Source of the DNA: Croceibacterium_A sp035555595
GTDB lineage: Bacteria > Pseudomonadota > Alphaproteobacteria > Sphingomonadales > Sphingomonadaceae
Length of the DNA: 64,000 bases
Direction of reading: 5' to 3'
Assembly (NCBI GenBank): GCA_035555595.1
Contig: DATMGK010000073.1
Location: forward strand, 1-64,000
Each line of letters opens with the position of its first letter. Positions within the stretch are counted from its first letter, which is position 1. The notes below the pieces were generated by a model, which made no database searches, was not told where the DNA came from, and saw nothing but the letters and a program-made list of their open reading frames with translations. This document shows, piece after piece, positions 25,410 to 34,076 of this stretch. The position numbers were made by a program, and so were the translations under genes.

Positions 25410-25859
25410 ATGTCCTCCGTCGTCCTCATCCAGATCGCGCTGATCGCCGCCGCCCTGTTGGTCGCTTTCCGGAAAGGGGGCTCTCCGGAACGGCTGGCTG
25501 CGGCGGTTATCGCGGCGTGGATGGTCGTTGATGTCAGCTACCACCTGCTGTTCGGCCCTTCGGGGTTCGATCGGGTGGACCCGGTCCATCTGGTGCTCGA
25601 CGGGGGCGTCCTCATCGCGATCACCGCGATCGCCCTGCGGGCCAACCGCATCTGGCCCCTGTGGGCCGCCGCCGCGCAGCTGATCTGCGTCACCGGCCAT
25701 CTCGCCATCGTCGTCCAGCCAGAGGGGTTGCGCCGCGCCTACTGGGCGATGACGCAAATTCCCCCCTTCATCCAGCTCGCCGCCCTGCTGCTGGGCGTTC
25801 TCGCCCATTCGCGGCGGCAGAAACGCTGGGGCAACTACCGAAGCTGGCGCCGGGCATAG
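25410..25859 (+). CDS. Hypothetical small multi-pass membrane protein
   Basis: Function unknown. The 149-residue product has four to five hydrophobic helices (VLIQIALIAAALLVAF; LAAAVIAAWMVVDVSYHLLF; LVLDGGVLIAITAIAL; WAAAAQLICVTGHLAIVV; IQLAALLLGVLAH) and ends in a basic tail. It lies 44 bases after the preceding small hypothetical gene and 118 bases before uvrA, so it may close the regulator unit that starts at 24486. No family is recognised. Confidence 0.75.
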   Translation: MSSVVLIQIALIAAALLVAFRKGGSPERLAAAVIAAWMVVDVSYHLLFGPSGFDRVDPVHLVLDGGVLIAITAIALRANRIWPLWAAAAQLICVTGHLAIVVQPEGLRRAYWAMTQIPPFIQLAALLLGVLAHSRRQKRWGNYRSWRRA

Positions 25860-25977
25860 CGGGCGCAGCCATTCGGCGTTGCATTGCCCACCCACGCGCC
25901 CCACATCCCCCGCAAGCCTGTGGGCCGCTTTCGCGTGCCCTTGACCTTGGCGAACATTTGCGGAACATCCTCCATCC

Positions 25978-28869
25978 ATGTCCCTCACGCACATCTCCGT
26001 CCGCGGCGCCCGCGAACATAACCTCAAGGGTATCGACATCGATCTGCCGCGCGATGCGCTGATCGTGATCACCGGCCTTTCCGGCTCCGGCAAAAGCAGC
26101 CTGGCGTTCGATACGATCTACGCGGAAGGGCAGCGGCGCTACGTCGAAAGCCTCAGCGCCTACGCGCGCCAGTTTCTGGAAATGATGCAGAAACCGGATG
26201 TCGAACATATCGACGGCCTCAGCCCGGCGATCAGCATCGAACAGAAGACGACCAGCCGCAACCCGCGCTCCACCGTCGCCACGGTGACGGAAATCTACGA
26301 TTACATGCGCCTGCTGTGGGCGCGTGTGGGCGTGCCATATTCCCCCGTCACCGGCCTGCCGATAGAGGCGCAGACGGTCAGCAACATGGTCGATCGGGTC
26401 ATGGCCCTGCCGGAAGGGACGCGGCTCTACCTGCTCGCCCCCGTGGTGCGCGGTCGCAAGGGGGAATACCGCAAGGAACTGGCCGAATGGCAGAAGTCCG
26501 GCTTCACCCGCGTCCGCATCGATGGCGAGATGTACGAGATTGAGGCCGCCCCCACGCTCGACAAGAAGTACAAGCATGACATCGAAGTCGTGGTCGATCG
26601 CCTCGCCGTGCGCGAGGGTATCGAAACCCGGCTGGCCGACAGCTTCGAAACTGCGCTCAAGCTGGCCGAAGGGCTCGCTTATGTCGATCTGGCGGATGGC
26701 GTGGTGCCGGGGCGAGAGGGGGAAGAGCAGGGGCGCAACCTCAAAGGCGCTGGCCTCCCGCCCAACCGCATCGTTTTCAGCGAGAAGTTCGCCTGCCCGG
26801 TCAGCGGCTTCACGATAGAAGAGATCGAGCCGCGCCTGTTCTCGTTCAACGCCCCGCAGGGCGCGTGCCCCACGTGTGACGGGCTGGGCGAAAAGCAGTT
26901 GTTCGATCCGCAGCTCGTCGTCCCGAACGAGGGGCTCAGCCTCAAACAGGGCGCGATCGTGCCCTGGGCCAAATCCAACCCGCCGTCGCCTTATTACATG
27001 CAGGTGCTGGCCAGCCTGGCGAAGGCTTACGACTTCGATCTCACCACCCCGTGGAACGAACTGGCGCAGGATCAGCGCGACATCATCCTCCACGGCACCG
27101 GCGGCCTGCCGGTGGCGCTCACCTTCAAGGATGGGCGCAAGGAATATACCGTGACCAAGCCGTTCGAAGGGGTGATCGGCAATCTCAACCGCCGCCTGCT
27201 GCAAACCGACAGTGCGTGGATGCGCGAGGAGCTGAGCCGGTTCCAGACGGCGCAACCGTGCGAAACCTGTCACGGCAAACGCCTGAATGACAAGGCGCTG
27301 GCGGTTAAGGTCGCGGGGGAGGATATCGCCACCCCCGTCCGCTTCTCCGTCACTTCGGCGAAGGACTGGTTCCTCGCGCTGCCCGATCGGCTGACCGACA
27401 CCCAGAACCAGATCGCCCGCGCCATCCTGAAGGAGATTAACGAGAGGCTGGGCTTCCTCGACAATGTCGGGCTGGATTACCTCAACCTCGATCGCACCAG
27501 CGGCACCCTGTCCGGGGGGGAGAGCCAGCGCATCCGCCTCGCCAGCCAGATCGGCAGCGGCCTGTCGGGCGTGCTCTATGTGCTGGACGAACCCAGCATC
27601 GGCCTGCACCAGCGCGATAACGACCGGCTGCTTGAAACGCTCAAGCGCCTGCGCGACCTCGGCAATACCGTGATCGTCGTGGAACATGACGAGGATGCGA
27701 TCCGCACCGCCGATCATGTGGTCGATCTCGGCCCCGGCGCGGGCGTGCATGGTGGCGAGGTCGTGGCGCAGGGTACGCTGGCCGAAGTGCTGGCCAGCCC
27801 GAACAGCCTCACCGCCGCCTACCTCAACGGCACGCGGCAGATCGAAGTTCCGGCCAAACGGCGCAAGGGCAACGGGCATAAACTCACCGTCCACGGCGCC
27901 CGCGCCAATAACCTGAAGGATGTGACGGCCAGCCTCCCGCTCGGCACGTTCACTTGCGTCACCGGCGTGTCAGGCTCCGGCAAGTCCAGCTTCACGATCG
28001 ACACGCTCCACGCCGCGGCGGCCCGCACGCTCAACGGCGCACGCGTGATCGCGGGCGCGCACGATAAAGTCACCGGGCTGGAATACTGCGACAAGGTCAT
28101 CGAGATCGACCAGTCGCCCATCGGCCGCACCCCGCGCAGCAACCCGGCCACTTATACCGGCGCCTTCACCCAGATTCGCGACTGGTTCGCCGGCCTGCCA
28201 GAAGCGCAGGCACGCGGCTACAAACCCGGCCGCTTCAGCTTCAACGTCAAGGGCGGCCGGTGCGAGGCGTGCCAGGGCGACGGCCTGATCAAGATCGAAA
28301 TGCACTTCCTGCCCGATGTCTATGTGACGTGCGAGGAATGCCACGGCCGCCGCTACAACCGCGAAACGCTGGAGGTGAAGTTCAAGGGGATGAGCATCGC
28401 CGACGTGCTCGACATGACGATCGAGGATGCGGAGGAATTCTTCAAGGCCGTGCCCCCTATCCGCGACAAGATGCACATGCTGAACGAAGTCGGCCTCGGC
28501 TACGTCAAGGTCGGCCAGCAGGCGACCACGCTATCCGGCGGCGAGGCGCAGCGGGTCAAACTCGCCAAGGAACTCAGCCGCCGCAGCACCGGCCAGACAC
28601 TCTACATCTTGGACGAACCGACCACCGGCCTCCACTTCGAAGACGTCCGCAAACTCCTCGAAGTGCTCCAGCGCCTTGTCGATCAGGGCAACAGCGTGGT
28701 CGTGATCGAACACAACCTCGACGTGATCAAGACCGCCGACTGGATACTCGACCTAGGCCCCGACGGCGGCGTGCGCGGCGGTGAGATCGTAGCGCAGGGC
28801 ACGCCGGAGCAGGTCGCGGCAGAGGAGCGGAGCTATACGGGGCGGTATTTGCGGGGGATGTTGGGGTAA
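25978..28869 (+). CDS. uvrA: Excinuclease ABC subunit A
   Basis: Damage-recognition ATPase of nucleotide excision repair. The 963-residue product has two ABC modules. Module 1 carries Walker A TGLSGSGKSS at 32-41 and signature LSGGESQRIRLASQ. Module 2 carries Walker A TGVSGSGKSS and signature LSGGEAQRVKLAKEL. The C-terminal zinc module is complete (CEACQGDG...CEECHGRRYNRETLEV). The first zinc module reads FACPVSG, so one of the usual four cysteines is missing there; I recall this variant from other alphaproteobacteria. It is the last ordinary gene before the AT-rich island. Confidence 0.97.
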   Translation: MSLTHISVRGAREHNLKGIDIDLPRDALIVITGLSGSGKSSLAFDTIYAEGQRRYVESLSAYARQFLEMMQKPDVEHIDGLSPAISIEQKTTSRNPRSTVATVTEIYDYMRLLWARVGVPYSPVTGLPIEAQTVSNMVDRVMALPEGTRLYLLAPVVRGRKGEYRKELAEWQKSGFTRVRIDGEMYEIEAAPTLDKKYKHDIEVVVDRLAVREGIETRLADSFETALKLAEGLAYVDLADGVVPGREGEEQGRNLKGAGLPPNRIVFSEKFACPVSGFTIEEIEPRLFSFNAPQGACPTCDGLGEKQLFDPQLVVPNEGLSLKQGAIVPWAKSNPPSPYYMQVLASLAKAYDFDLTTPWNELAQDQRDIILHGTGGLPVALTFKDGRKEYTVTKPFEGVIGNLNRRLLQTDSAWMREELSRFQTAQPCETCHGKRLNDKALAVKVAGEDIATPVRFSVTSAKDWFLALPDRLTDTQNQIARAILKEINERLGFLDNVGLDYLNLDRTSGTLSGGESQRIRLASQIGSGLSGVLYVLDEPSIGLHQRDNDRLLETLKRLRDLGNTVIVVEHDEDAIRTADHVVDLGPGAGVHGGEVVAQGTLAEVLASPNSLTAAYLNGTRQIEVPAKRRKGNGHKLTVHGARANNLKDVTASLPLGTFTCVTGVSGSGKSSFTIDTLHAAAARTLNGARVIAGAHDKVTGLEYCDKVIEIDQSPIGRTPRSNPATYTGAFTQIRDWFAGLPEAQARGYKPGRFSFNVKGGRCEACQGDGLIKIEMHFLPDVYVTCEECHGRRYNRETLEVKFKGMSIADVLDMTIEDAEEFFKAVPPIRDKMHMLNEVGLGYVKVGQQATTLSGGEAQRVKLAKELSRRSTGQTLYILDEPTTGLHFEDVRKLLEVLQRLVDQGNSVVVIEHNLDVIKTADWILDLGPDGGVRGGEIVAQGTPEQVAAEERSYTGRYLRGMLG

Positions 28870-28904
28870 GATGCTTCCGAACCTTCGATAGTTTCATGGG
28901 GAGC

Positions 28905-28972
28905 ATTTGTTGGTATTTACTTAAGTTATGGTGTAGTATAAGATTAATAATTATCTATTCGGGGGTTTGTGG
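28905..28972 (+). promoter_or_regulatory. AT-rich leader and possible promoter of the nucleosidase-STAND gene
   Basis: The 100 bases between uvrA and the next gene switch abruptly to AT-rich DNA. A weak pair, TTTACT (28916-28921) and TAAGAT (28939-28944) with a 17-base spacer, could serve as a sigma-70-type promoter. GGGGG (28961-28965) lies seven bases before the GTG at 28973. Both boxes match only four of six consensus bases. Confidence 0.3.
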
Positions 28973-31900
28973 GTGAGCGATTTATCACAGGAAGCGACTA
29001 TTCTCGTCTTTGTTGCCCTCCCTGAAGAGCATGACCGGCTCTTGGAATGGTTTCCAACTCTTGATGCAATTCCCGACAAAGAATTCGTTTTTGCTGAGCA
29101 CAACATAGATACCGACGGGTTTCGTCTTATCTCGGTTCTAGCGAAGCAAATGGGTGCGGACAACGCGGCTGATGCGACTGCGGCGGGAATTGAGCGCTTT
29201 TCGCCCGACCTCGTGGTGTGCGTCGGGATCGCTGGTTCTCTTACTCAAGATCTAAAAATTGGAGATGTTTGCGTTTCCAACGAGGTGATCGATATATCTC
29301 AGAACATGAAGATTGCTGAAGTTGCGCCGGTAAAAAGGTTTCGATCGAGGAGGGGGCGTAAGCAGCCGCGACCTTCCGGTACGAGAACTGTGATTGAATT
29401 CTCTCCGAAACCCTTTCCGGTTCCACCGGAACTTTCGGCTAGCTTTAGGTTTCTTCGATCGCATCCGATCCTTAAAGGAGATTTGGCAAAGTGGGCCAAA
29501 GAAGCGGAAGTACGTAGAAGCGAGCTGATCGGTGCAACATCTGGCGAAGGCTTTGCGGAGGATTTTGCGCAAGACCCGATCGCTGAAATCGGCCCCATAA
29601 TCAGTGGGCCCGTGGTGGCGAGTGGTGACTTCAAGGATGCGTTGAAGAAGATTGACCGTAAAATATTAGCTGTTGAAACTGAGTCTTCGGGCGTATTTCG
29701 GGCATCGGCAAAAGCTGGCGTGCCTTGCATTACAATTCGGGGAATTTCAGATCACGCTGATGTGAGTAAGGGTGCCCTGGAAAGAACTACCAAACTCGCT
29801 GCGAGGCGACTCGCTGTAGATAATGCTATCAGCTATTTTTCTTTGCAGCTGCGGAATCCCACTTTTATGCGGGTGGCATCTTCCCACTTGGAGGAGGCTG
29901 TTCAACCTCAGTTGTTTCAGCCCAATGAATCCGAACCTGATAAGGTTTTGGCGAAGATTTCGGGCGATCTTGATTCTTACCTAGAAAAGATGTCGCCGGA
30001 GTATAAGCATCGACCAAATAATGCTAATTTGCCAATACCACGGATTAGCCGTGATTCTATAGATGAGGATATTGATGATCTTGAAGTGAAAATGCCGAAA
30101 GTCATTTTTGATGCACTTCAGGAAAGTAGGGGTATATACCTAAAGATACCAAAATCTTTTCCAAATCAAACGCTTGCTTGGTCGATAGGGCAATCTCTGC
30201 TTCGTGCAGAAATTGACGGCAGGCAAATCCTTCCTCTGGTGGTGTCCGGTGACGAAATAACCCCGCCCTCAAAGGGAATAATTCATGCTACTGGCATAGA
30301 TCCCGCCGCATCGGCAATTAGTCATCACTTCATGCCGGTAATTATAGTGAGTGAGCCACAATTCCATTCAGAGCCAAAAATTTCTTTTCTTATAAGAGAG
30401 CTGGAGAAATATACATCTTGTCCCCTAGTTGTAATTTCCAGAGCGGAATCTCCAACGGAACAAATTGATCGAATTAAGGCTTACCTGGCGCTAGTGGACC
30501 ACGTAACGGCACCAGTTCCTTTTAACGAAATTGCAAATTATCTCGAGGCTGCTTTTGAAATGAAGCCGGAGGAGGCTGACTCCGTGGCGAGCAGGCTTAA
30601 TGAGACCTTTTCCAAATTTAGACTGCATACTCATCCGGCATATTTTGTTGGTCTTCAGGAATCCGCTATTGATGCTTTAATACAAGCTAATCATCGTGCT
30701 GAACTCATTCAACTTGCAGTCGATGGCTTGCTAAGTTTTGTGGTGGCATTTGATGAATCCCCTGTGAAGTTGAGTAGGACGACTCGCGAAGAATTTCTGA
30801 CAAACTTGGCGTTTGATATTAGGGTTGAGGGGAGAAGTTTTTCGCGCGATGAGCTATATTTATACGCACGGGAATTTGCGGACAGAAAAGCTCTCGAAAT
30901 TCAGCCAGAAGTTTTCTTAAGAGGTTATTTCGCGGTTGGTTTGCTTAACGAAACAAGTGGATCGGTGTCATTTTCTGTTTCCTACTTGGAGGCGTATCTA
31001 CTTTCTGAACGTCTCAGGGCAAACGCTAAGGCTGCGTCACGCTACTTCGATCCTGAGAAAGTCGATTTCGATCAGTTCACTTTTGATTTATATGTAGAGC
31101 GGGGTGCCTGTGACGAAGTGGTCGCGGCGATCTGTGCTCACGCTCAACAAGCCCTCACAAAATGTGAGGATGCCAAGAATGTTTATCTTGGCAGAGAGGT
31201 TAGGCCGAAAGCGCTTTCGTCTCCTCATATGTTGCTAAAGATGGCGCAGCAGCTCGGTCAAGCTGCGGGAAGAATGGCGGAGCCGTCGGACGGCGTAACG
31301 GTTCGATCGGAGAAGCAGCGGTTACTTGATACCCGTGAGGAAGTCCGGGGGCGGGTGGCATCTAAAGACCCTTCAAAGAATGACGATCTGCCCGAAAAAA
31401 CGAAGGCGGAGTTCGAAAGATTGGACAATCTTGCCCGAGCCTCGACATTGTTGGCAACATTAATTGGATCTGGCGCAGAGAGATTGGACGGTGCCGTTAA
31501 AGTTAAAGTTGGTCGCTTGGTTCTGAAGGTTCTGGAGAGGTTCTTGCACTATTGGACCGTCAATAGAATGACTATAGATTTTGGAGAGCTCAGGGAAGAG
31601 CTGAAATCTGATGAGACGGTCAATCGTATTATAAAGGAGTTGGGGCTATATCAGGAGAACGAATCTGAAATACGGCAGGATCTCATGCTATTTTTGGACG
31701 ATCAGGAGCTGAGGCTTCTTAGCGGTCCTGCTGGAATTCTGCTTAATCGACTGTCTCAGTACGCTGGCGTGAGATCGCTACGGCCAATTTTTGGCCATCT
31801 TAAGCCTACCAACGGTATCGAGCGCCTATTTCGCGATGTCTGGTTAATGGATGTTGAGCACCGTGACGGTAAGAAGGCACTCAAAGAAACTCTTCAGCAT

Positions 31901-32086
31901 TACAAAGGTAGTCCCCTTTTGAGATTGGTTGTTACTAACCATCTTATGAATAGAATATTTTGGCACCACTGGCAGAAGGAATCGAAATTGCCATTTCTTG
32001 ATGTTGCTAGGTACTCTCTTGCGCCACTGGGGCTGAAGCCTGCGGACGAGCATACGCAAAATATGCTTAAGGGGCCTAAGAGATAA
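28973..32086 (+). CDS. PNP-family nucleosidase fused to a degenerate STAND/NACHT-like region; putative defence protein
   Basis: A 1037-residue protein in AT-rich, atypical DNA. Residues 8-290 form a phosphorylase/nucleosidase domain. They show ALPEEHDRLL (15-24, matching the acid/base Glu region of MTA/SAH nucleosidase), the VGIAGSL turn (84-90), AVETESSGV (233-241) and TIRGISDHAD (254-263) with the catalytic Asp. Residues about 370-490 follow a STAND/NACHT layout: GIYLKIPKSFPNQTLAWSIG stands where a P-loop should be but lacks the Gly and Lys, MPVIIVSEPQF stands at Walker B, and CPLVVISR resembles sensor 1. Residues 490-1037 are mostly helical with no repeats I can name; FSVSYLEAYLLSERL is like a motif seen after the NTPase in bacterial STAND proteins. 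The start is GTG 28973 (GGGGG upstream); TTG 28967 is possible. Role in phage defence is inference. Confidence 0.8.
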   Translation: MSDLSQEATILVFVALPEEHDRLLEWFPTLDAIPDKEFVFAEHNIDTDGFRLISVLAKQMGADNAADATAAGIERFSPDLVVCVGIAGSLTQDLKIGDVCVSNEVIDISQNMKIAEVAPVKRFRSRRGRKQPRPSGTRTVIEFSPKPFPVPPELSASFRFLRSHPILKGDLAKWAKEAEVRRSELIGATSGEGFAEDFAQDPIAEIGPIISGPVVASGDFKDALKKIDRKILAVETESSGVFRASAKAGVPCITIRGISDHADVSKGALERTTKLAARRLAVDNAISYFSLQLRNPTFMRVASSHLEEAVQPQLFQPNESEPDKVLAKISGDLDSYLEKMSPEYKHRPNNANLPIPRISRDSIDEDIDDLEVKMPKVIFDALQESRGIYLKIPKSFPNQTLAWSIGQSLLRAEIDGRQILPLVVSGDEITPPSKGIIHATGIDPAASAISHHFMPVIIVSEPQFHSEPKISFLIRELEKYTSCPLVVISRAESPTEQIDRIKAYLALVDHVTAPVPFNEIANYLEAAFEMKPEEADSVASRLNETFSKFRLHTHPAYFVGLQESAIDALIQANHRAELIQLAVDGLLSFVVAFDESPVKLSRTTREEFLTNLAFDIRVEGRSFSRDELYLYAREFADRKALEIQPEVFLRGYFAVGLLNETSGSVSFSVSYLEAYLLSERLRANAKAASRYFDPEKVDFDQFTFDLYVERGACDEVVAAICAHAQQALTKCEDAKNVYLGREVRPKALSSPHMLLKMAQQLGQAAGRMAEPSDGVTVRSEKQRLLDTREEVRGRVASKDPSKNDDLPEKTKAEFERLDNLARASTLLATLIGSGAERLDGAVKVKVGRLVLKVLERFLHYWTVNRMTIDFGELREELKSDETVNRIIKELGLYQENESEIRQDLMLFLDDQELRLLSGPAGILLNRLSQYAGVRSLRPIFGHLKPTNGIERLFRDVWLMDVEHRDGKKALKETLQHYKGSPLLRLVVTNHLMNRIFWHHWQKESKLPFLDVARYSLAPLGLKPADEHTQNMLKGPKR

Positions 32087-32178
32087 TACCTTTTGTGCTG
32101 ATTCTGATCCATTTTCCTACACACCCCCATCGCGCATAAGAAACCCGGTTCTCCCTTTCTCCCATAAGGACAGAACCG

Positions 32179-33483
32179 ATGACCCAGTCCGTCGCGCCGC
32201 GCTTACCGCAGGATCGCTTCGCGCTTCCCGGCCAGATTTCCTCACCTGACAGCGCCGCCGCGTCCCCTCCCGTTACGGATACGGCTCGCCCCGCGACGCA
32301 TCCGGCCGGGCGGGGCTGGGTGCCGCTCTCGCGCGATCTGGGCATTCCTTCGGAACATGGCGTGGAGGACCCGGTGGCGGCCCTCGGCCATGGCGCGGTG
32401 TTCACGCGGGAGAGGCGCATCCGCTTTCTCGATCACCTCGCGATGAAGGGCAACGTGCGCGCCGCGGCCATGCGCGTTGGGGTCAGTCACGAGACGGCCT
32501 ATCGCGCGCGGCGGCAGGATGCGGCCTTCGCGGCGCTGTGGGATGCGGCGCTGGTCCACGCGCGCAGCTATGCGGAACAGGTGCTGGCCACGCGCGCGCT
32601 CGATGGGGTGGAGGTGCCGATCGTCTATCACGGTGAAGTGCTCGGCCATCAGGTGCGCCACGATCCGCGTCTGCTGCTGGCCCACATCGCGCGGCTGGAC
32701 CGGCATGTGGAGGAAAACCTCGACGCGGTGGAGCGGGCAGGGCGGTTTGACGAATTGCTCGCCACTTACGCCGGCCACCCCGCGCCGCCGGATTTCGCGC
32801 AGGCGGCGGAGGAGGCGCATGGCTGGAGCGATCAGGCCGCCCCCGACCTGCCGCCCACGCGGCGGGACTATGTCGTCTGGCGCCGCAGCGAGGAGATCGG
32901 CGGCAGCGACCGGGAAGCCGAGGCCCGCCGCATGGCCGCCGCCACGCGCGCCGCTGGCGATCAATGGGACGACTGGCACGACGGCGCGCTGCACTGCGTC
33001 CGCACGCTGGTCGAAGGGGAGGGCGATCCCACACCCCCCTCATCCATCCCCGCAAACGCGGGAACCCAGAGCGCAACAACACCCCCATCCCCGCTGGCTT
33101 CCCGCCTTCGCGGGAATGACGAGGGGCGGGATGGTAACGAGGATGCCGACCGCAGGAATAACAAGGGCGGAGGCCGGAACAGCGAGAGCGCACACGCCCC
33201 CTCTTTCGTCATCCCCCCCTCTTTCGTCATCCCCGCGAAGGCGGGGATCCAGAGCGACACAGCACCCTCATCCCCGCTGCATTCCCCCCTGCACGGGAAT
33301 GACGAAGGAAAGCGCGCGGCCCCACGAAATAAAGGCGCATCATTCCCGCCCGGAACCCTGTCACAAGTGTCAACCCGCGCCGCGCGGAAGCGCCAAAACG
33401 AAGGGTTGCGGAACAGGGATGGCGCTGTCACGTTGACCTTGTCCGGAGCGGCGCCGGGATCAACGAATCCCTCTCTTTCCTGA
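32179..33483 (+). CDS. HTH protein resembling terminase small subunits, with repeat-derived C-terminus
   Basis: Function unknown. Of 434 residues, about 75-175 form the only conserved-looking part: FTRERRIRFLDHLAMKGNVR, then AAAMRVGVSHETAYRARRQD and a helical region ending LLLAHIARLDRHVEE. This pattern recalls the N-terminal helix-turn-helix of phage terminase small subunits. Residues 280-380 are translations of two copies of the interspersed inverted repeat (IPANAGTQ...RLRGNDEG and IPAKAGIQ...LHGNDEG), so the C-terminal third is probably a late addition. The final 50 residues may be frameshifted. AAGGAC precedes the ATG. No terminase large subunit or other phage gene is nearby. Confidence 0.7.
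   Translation: MTQSVAPRLPQDRFALPGQISSPDSAAASPPVTDTARPATHPAGRGWVPLSRDLGIPSEHGVEDPVAALGHGAVFTRERRIRFLDHLAMKGNVRAAAMRVGVSHETAYRARRQDAAFAALWDAALVHARSYAEQVLATRALDGVEVPIVYHGEVLGHQVRHDPRLLLAHIARLDRHVEENLDAVERAGRFDELLATYAGHPAPPDFAQAAEEAHGWSDQAAPDLPPTRRDYVVWRRSEEIGGSDREAEARRMAAATRAAGDQWDDWHDGALHCVRTLVEGEGDPTPPSSIPANAGTQSATTPPSPLASRLRGNDEGRDGNEDADRRNNKGGGRNSESAHAPSFVIPPSFVIPAKAGIQSDTAPSSPLHSPLHGNDEGKRAAPRNKGASFPPGTLSQVSTRAARKRQNEGLRNRDGAVTLTLSGAAPGSTNPSLS
33040..33123. repeat. Interspersed inverted repeat, full copy inside a coding region
   Basis: The left arm ATCCCCGCAAACGCGGGAAC with CCAGAG and the right arm GGCTTCCCGCCTTCGCGGGA with ATGACGAG flank a spacer ending CATCCCCGCTG. The arms are roughly inverted copies of each other. 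The same arms and spacer recur at 33225-33304. Both copies are read in frame by the gene at 32179. Confidence 0.75.
33225..33304. repeat. Interspersed inverted repeat, second full copy in the same gene
   Basis: CGTCATCCCCGCGAAGGCGG with GGATCCAGAG, a spacer ending CTCATCCCCGCTG, then the right arm CCTGCACGGGAATGACG. It matches the copy at 33040-33123 across arms and spacer. A short direct duplication, CTCTTTCGTCATCCCC at 33201-33216 and again at 33219-33234, marks its left end. Confidence 0.75.
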
Positions 33484-33531
33484 ACTTGCTTCGGGATCGG
33501 ACGTCGCTTTCGACTAAGGAGGGAGACACTG

Positions 33532-34005
33532 ATGAACAGGTTCACGAAGGGAAGTTTTGCCGTTCTGGGTTCGCTGGCGATGGGGCTCGGCCTTGCCGGT
33601 CCGGCTGCGGCGCAGTTCGGCGGGCCGCCTCCGCCGCCCAACACCGGCGTGCCGGTCTATGCGGGGCTGAATGGCTGGTCCGAAGTGCCGGGGCCGGGCG
33701 ATGGGTCGGGCAGTGGCCGGGTCACGCTGGTGGTCGATCCGCCCAAGGGCCAGATTTGCTACATGTTCTATGACGTGATCACTCAGGACAAGCCGACCGT
33801 GGCCCACGTCCACACGGGCGCGGCGGGTCAGGCTGGCGCGCCGGTGGTGACGTTGCAGGCGCCTGTCGATGGCACGGCCAGCGGCTGTCTGCCGATCGCG
33901 GCCGATCTGGCGCAGGCCATCGTGGCCAATCCGGCCGGTTACTACGTCAACGTCCACAGCGCCGCCTTCCCGCAAGGCGCCATCCGCGGCCAGCTTCAGG
34001 GCTGA
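33532..34005 (+). CDS. Exported CHRD domain protein
   Basis: A 157-residue secreted protein of unknown role with a CHRD domain, the module first described in chordin and widespread in bacterial exported proteins. The signal peptide covers about residues 1-27 (MNRFTKGSFAVLGSLAMGLG...AAAQ). The domain shows LNGWSEVPGPGDGSGSGRVT, a central VAHVHTGAAGQAGAPVV and the closing YYVNVHSAAFPQGAIRGQL. Conserved His residues in the VAHVH and NVHS motifs are kept. AAGGAGGGAG upstream is a strong ribosome binding site. Confidence 0.9.
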   Translation: MNRFTKGSFAVLGSLAMGLGLAGPAAAQFGGPPPPPNTGVPVYAGLNGWSEVPGPGDGSGSGRVTLVVDPPKGQICYMFYDVITQDKPTVAHVHTGAAGQAGAPVVTLQAPVDGTASGCLPIAADLAQAIVANPAGYYVNVHSAAFPQGAIRGQLQG

Positions 34006-34076
34006 CGTCGCGCATCCCCGTCCGGCCTCCCGCGAAGGGGCCGGGCGCAGGGGCGGCGATGTAGTGTGAGGTCGGG

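Noticed and set aside
25768..27894. Minus-strand open frame of about 700 codons opposite uvrA
   Set aside because: It is a shadow of uvrA caused by high G+C third-position bias; uvrA motifs on the plus strand are unambiguous.
28967..28972. TTG two codons upstream as start of the nucleosidase-STAND gene
   Set aside because: GTG at 28973 has better spacing to GGGGG; the difference is two residues and cannot be settled from sequence.
30230..30280. Possible alternative P-loop at GDEITPPSKG in the STAND-like protein
   Set aside because: Only a chance GxxxxxxxKG; it lacks the preceding strand and the S/T after Lys, and is not at the expected position relative to the sensor-1-like strand.
28870..32180. 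Attachment-site repeats or integrase at the borders of the AT-rich island
   Set aside because: No direct repeat, tRNA or recombinase gene was found on either side.
32477..33436. Alternative plus-strand frame inside the HTH/repeat gene
   Set aside because: Arg/Pro-rich shadow frame; the chosen frame contains the coherent HTH segment.
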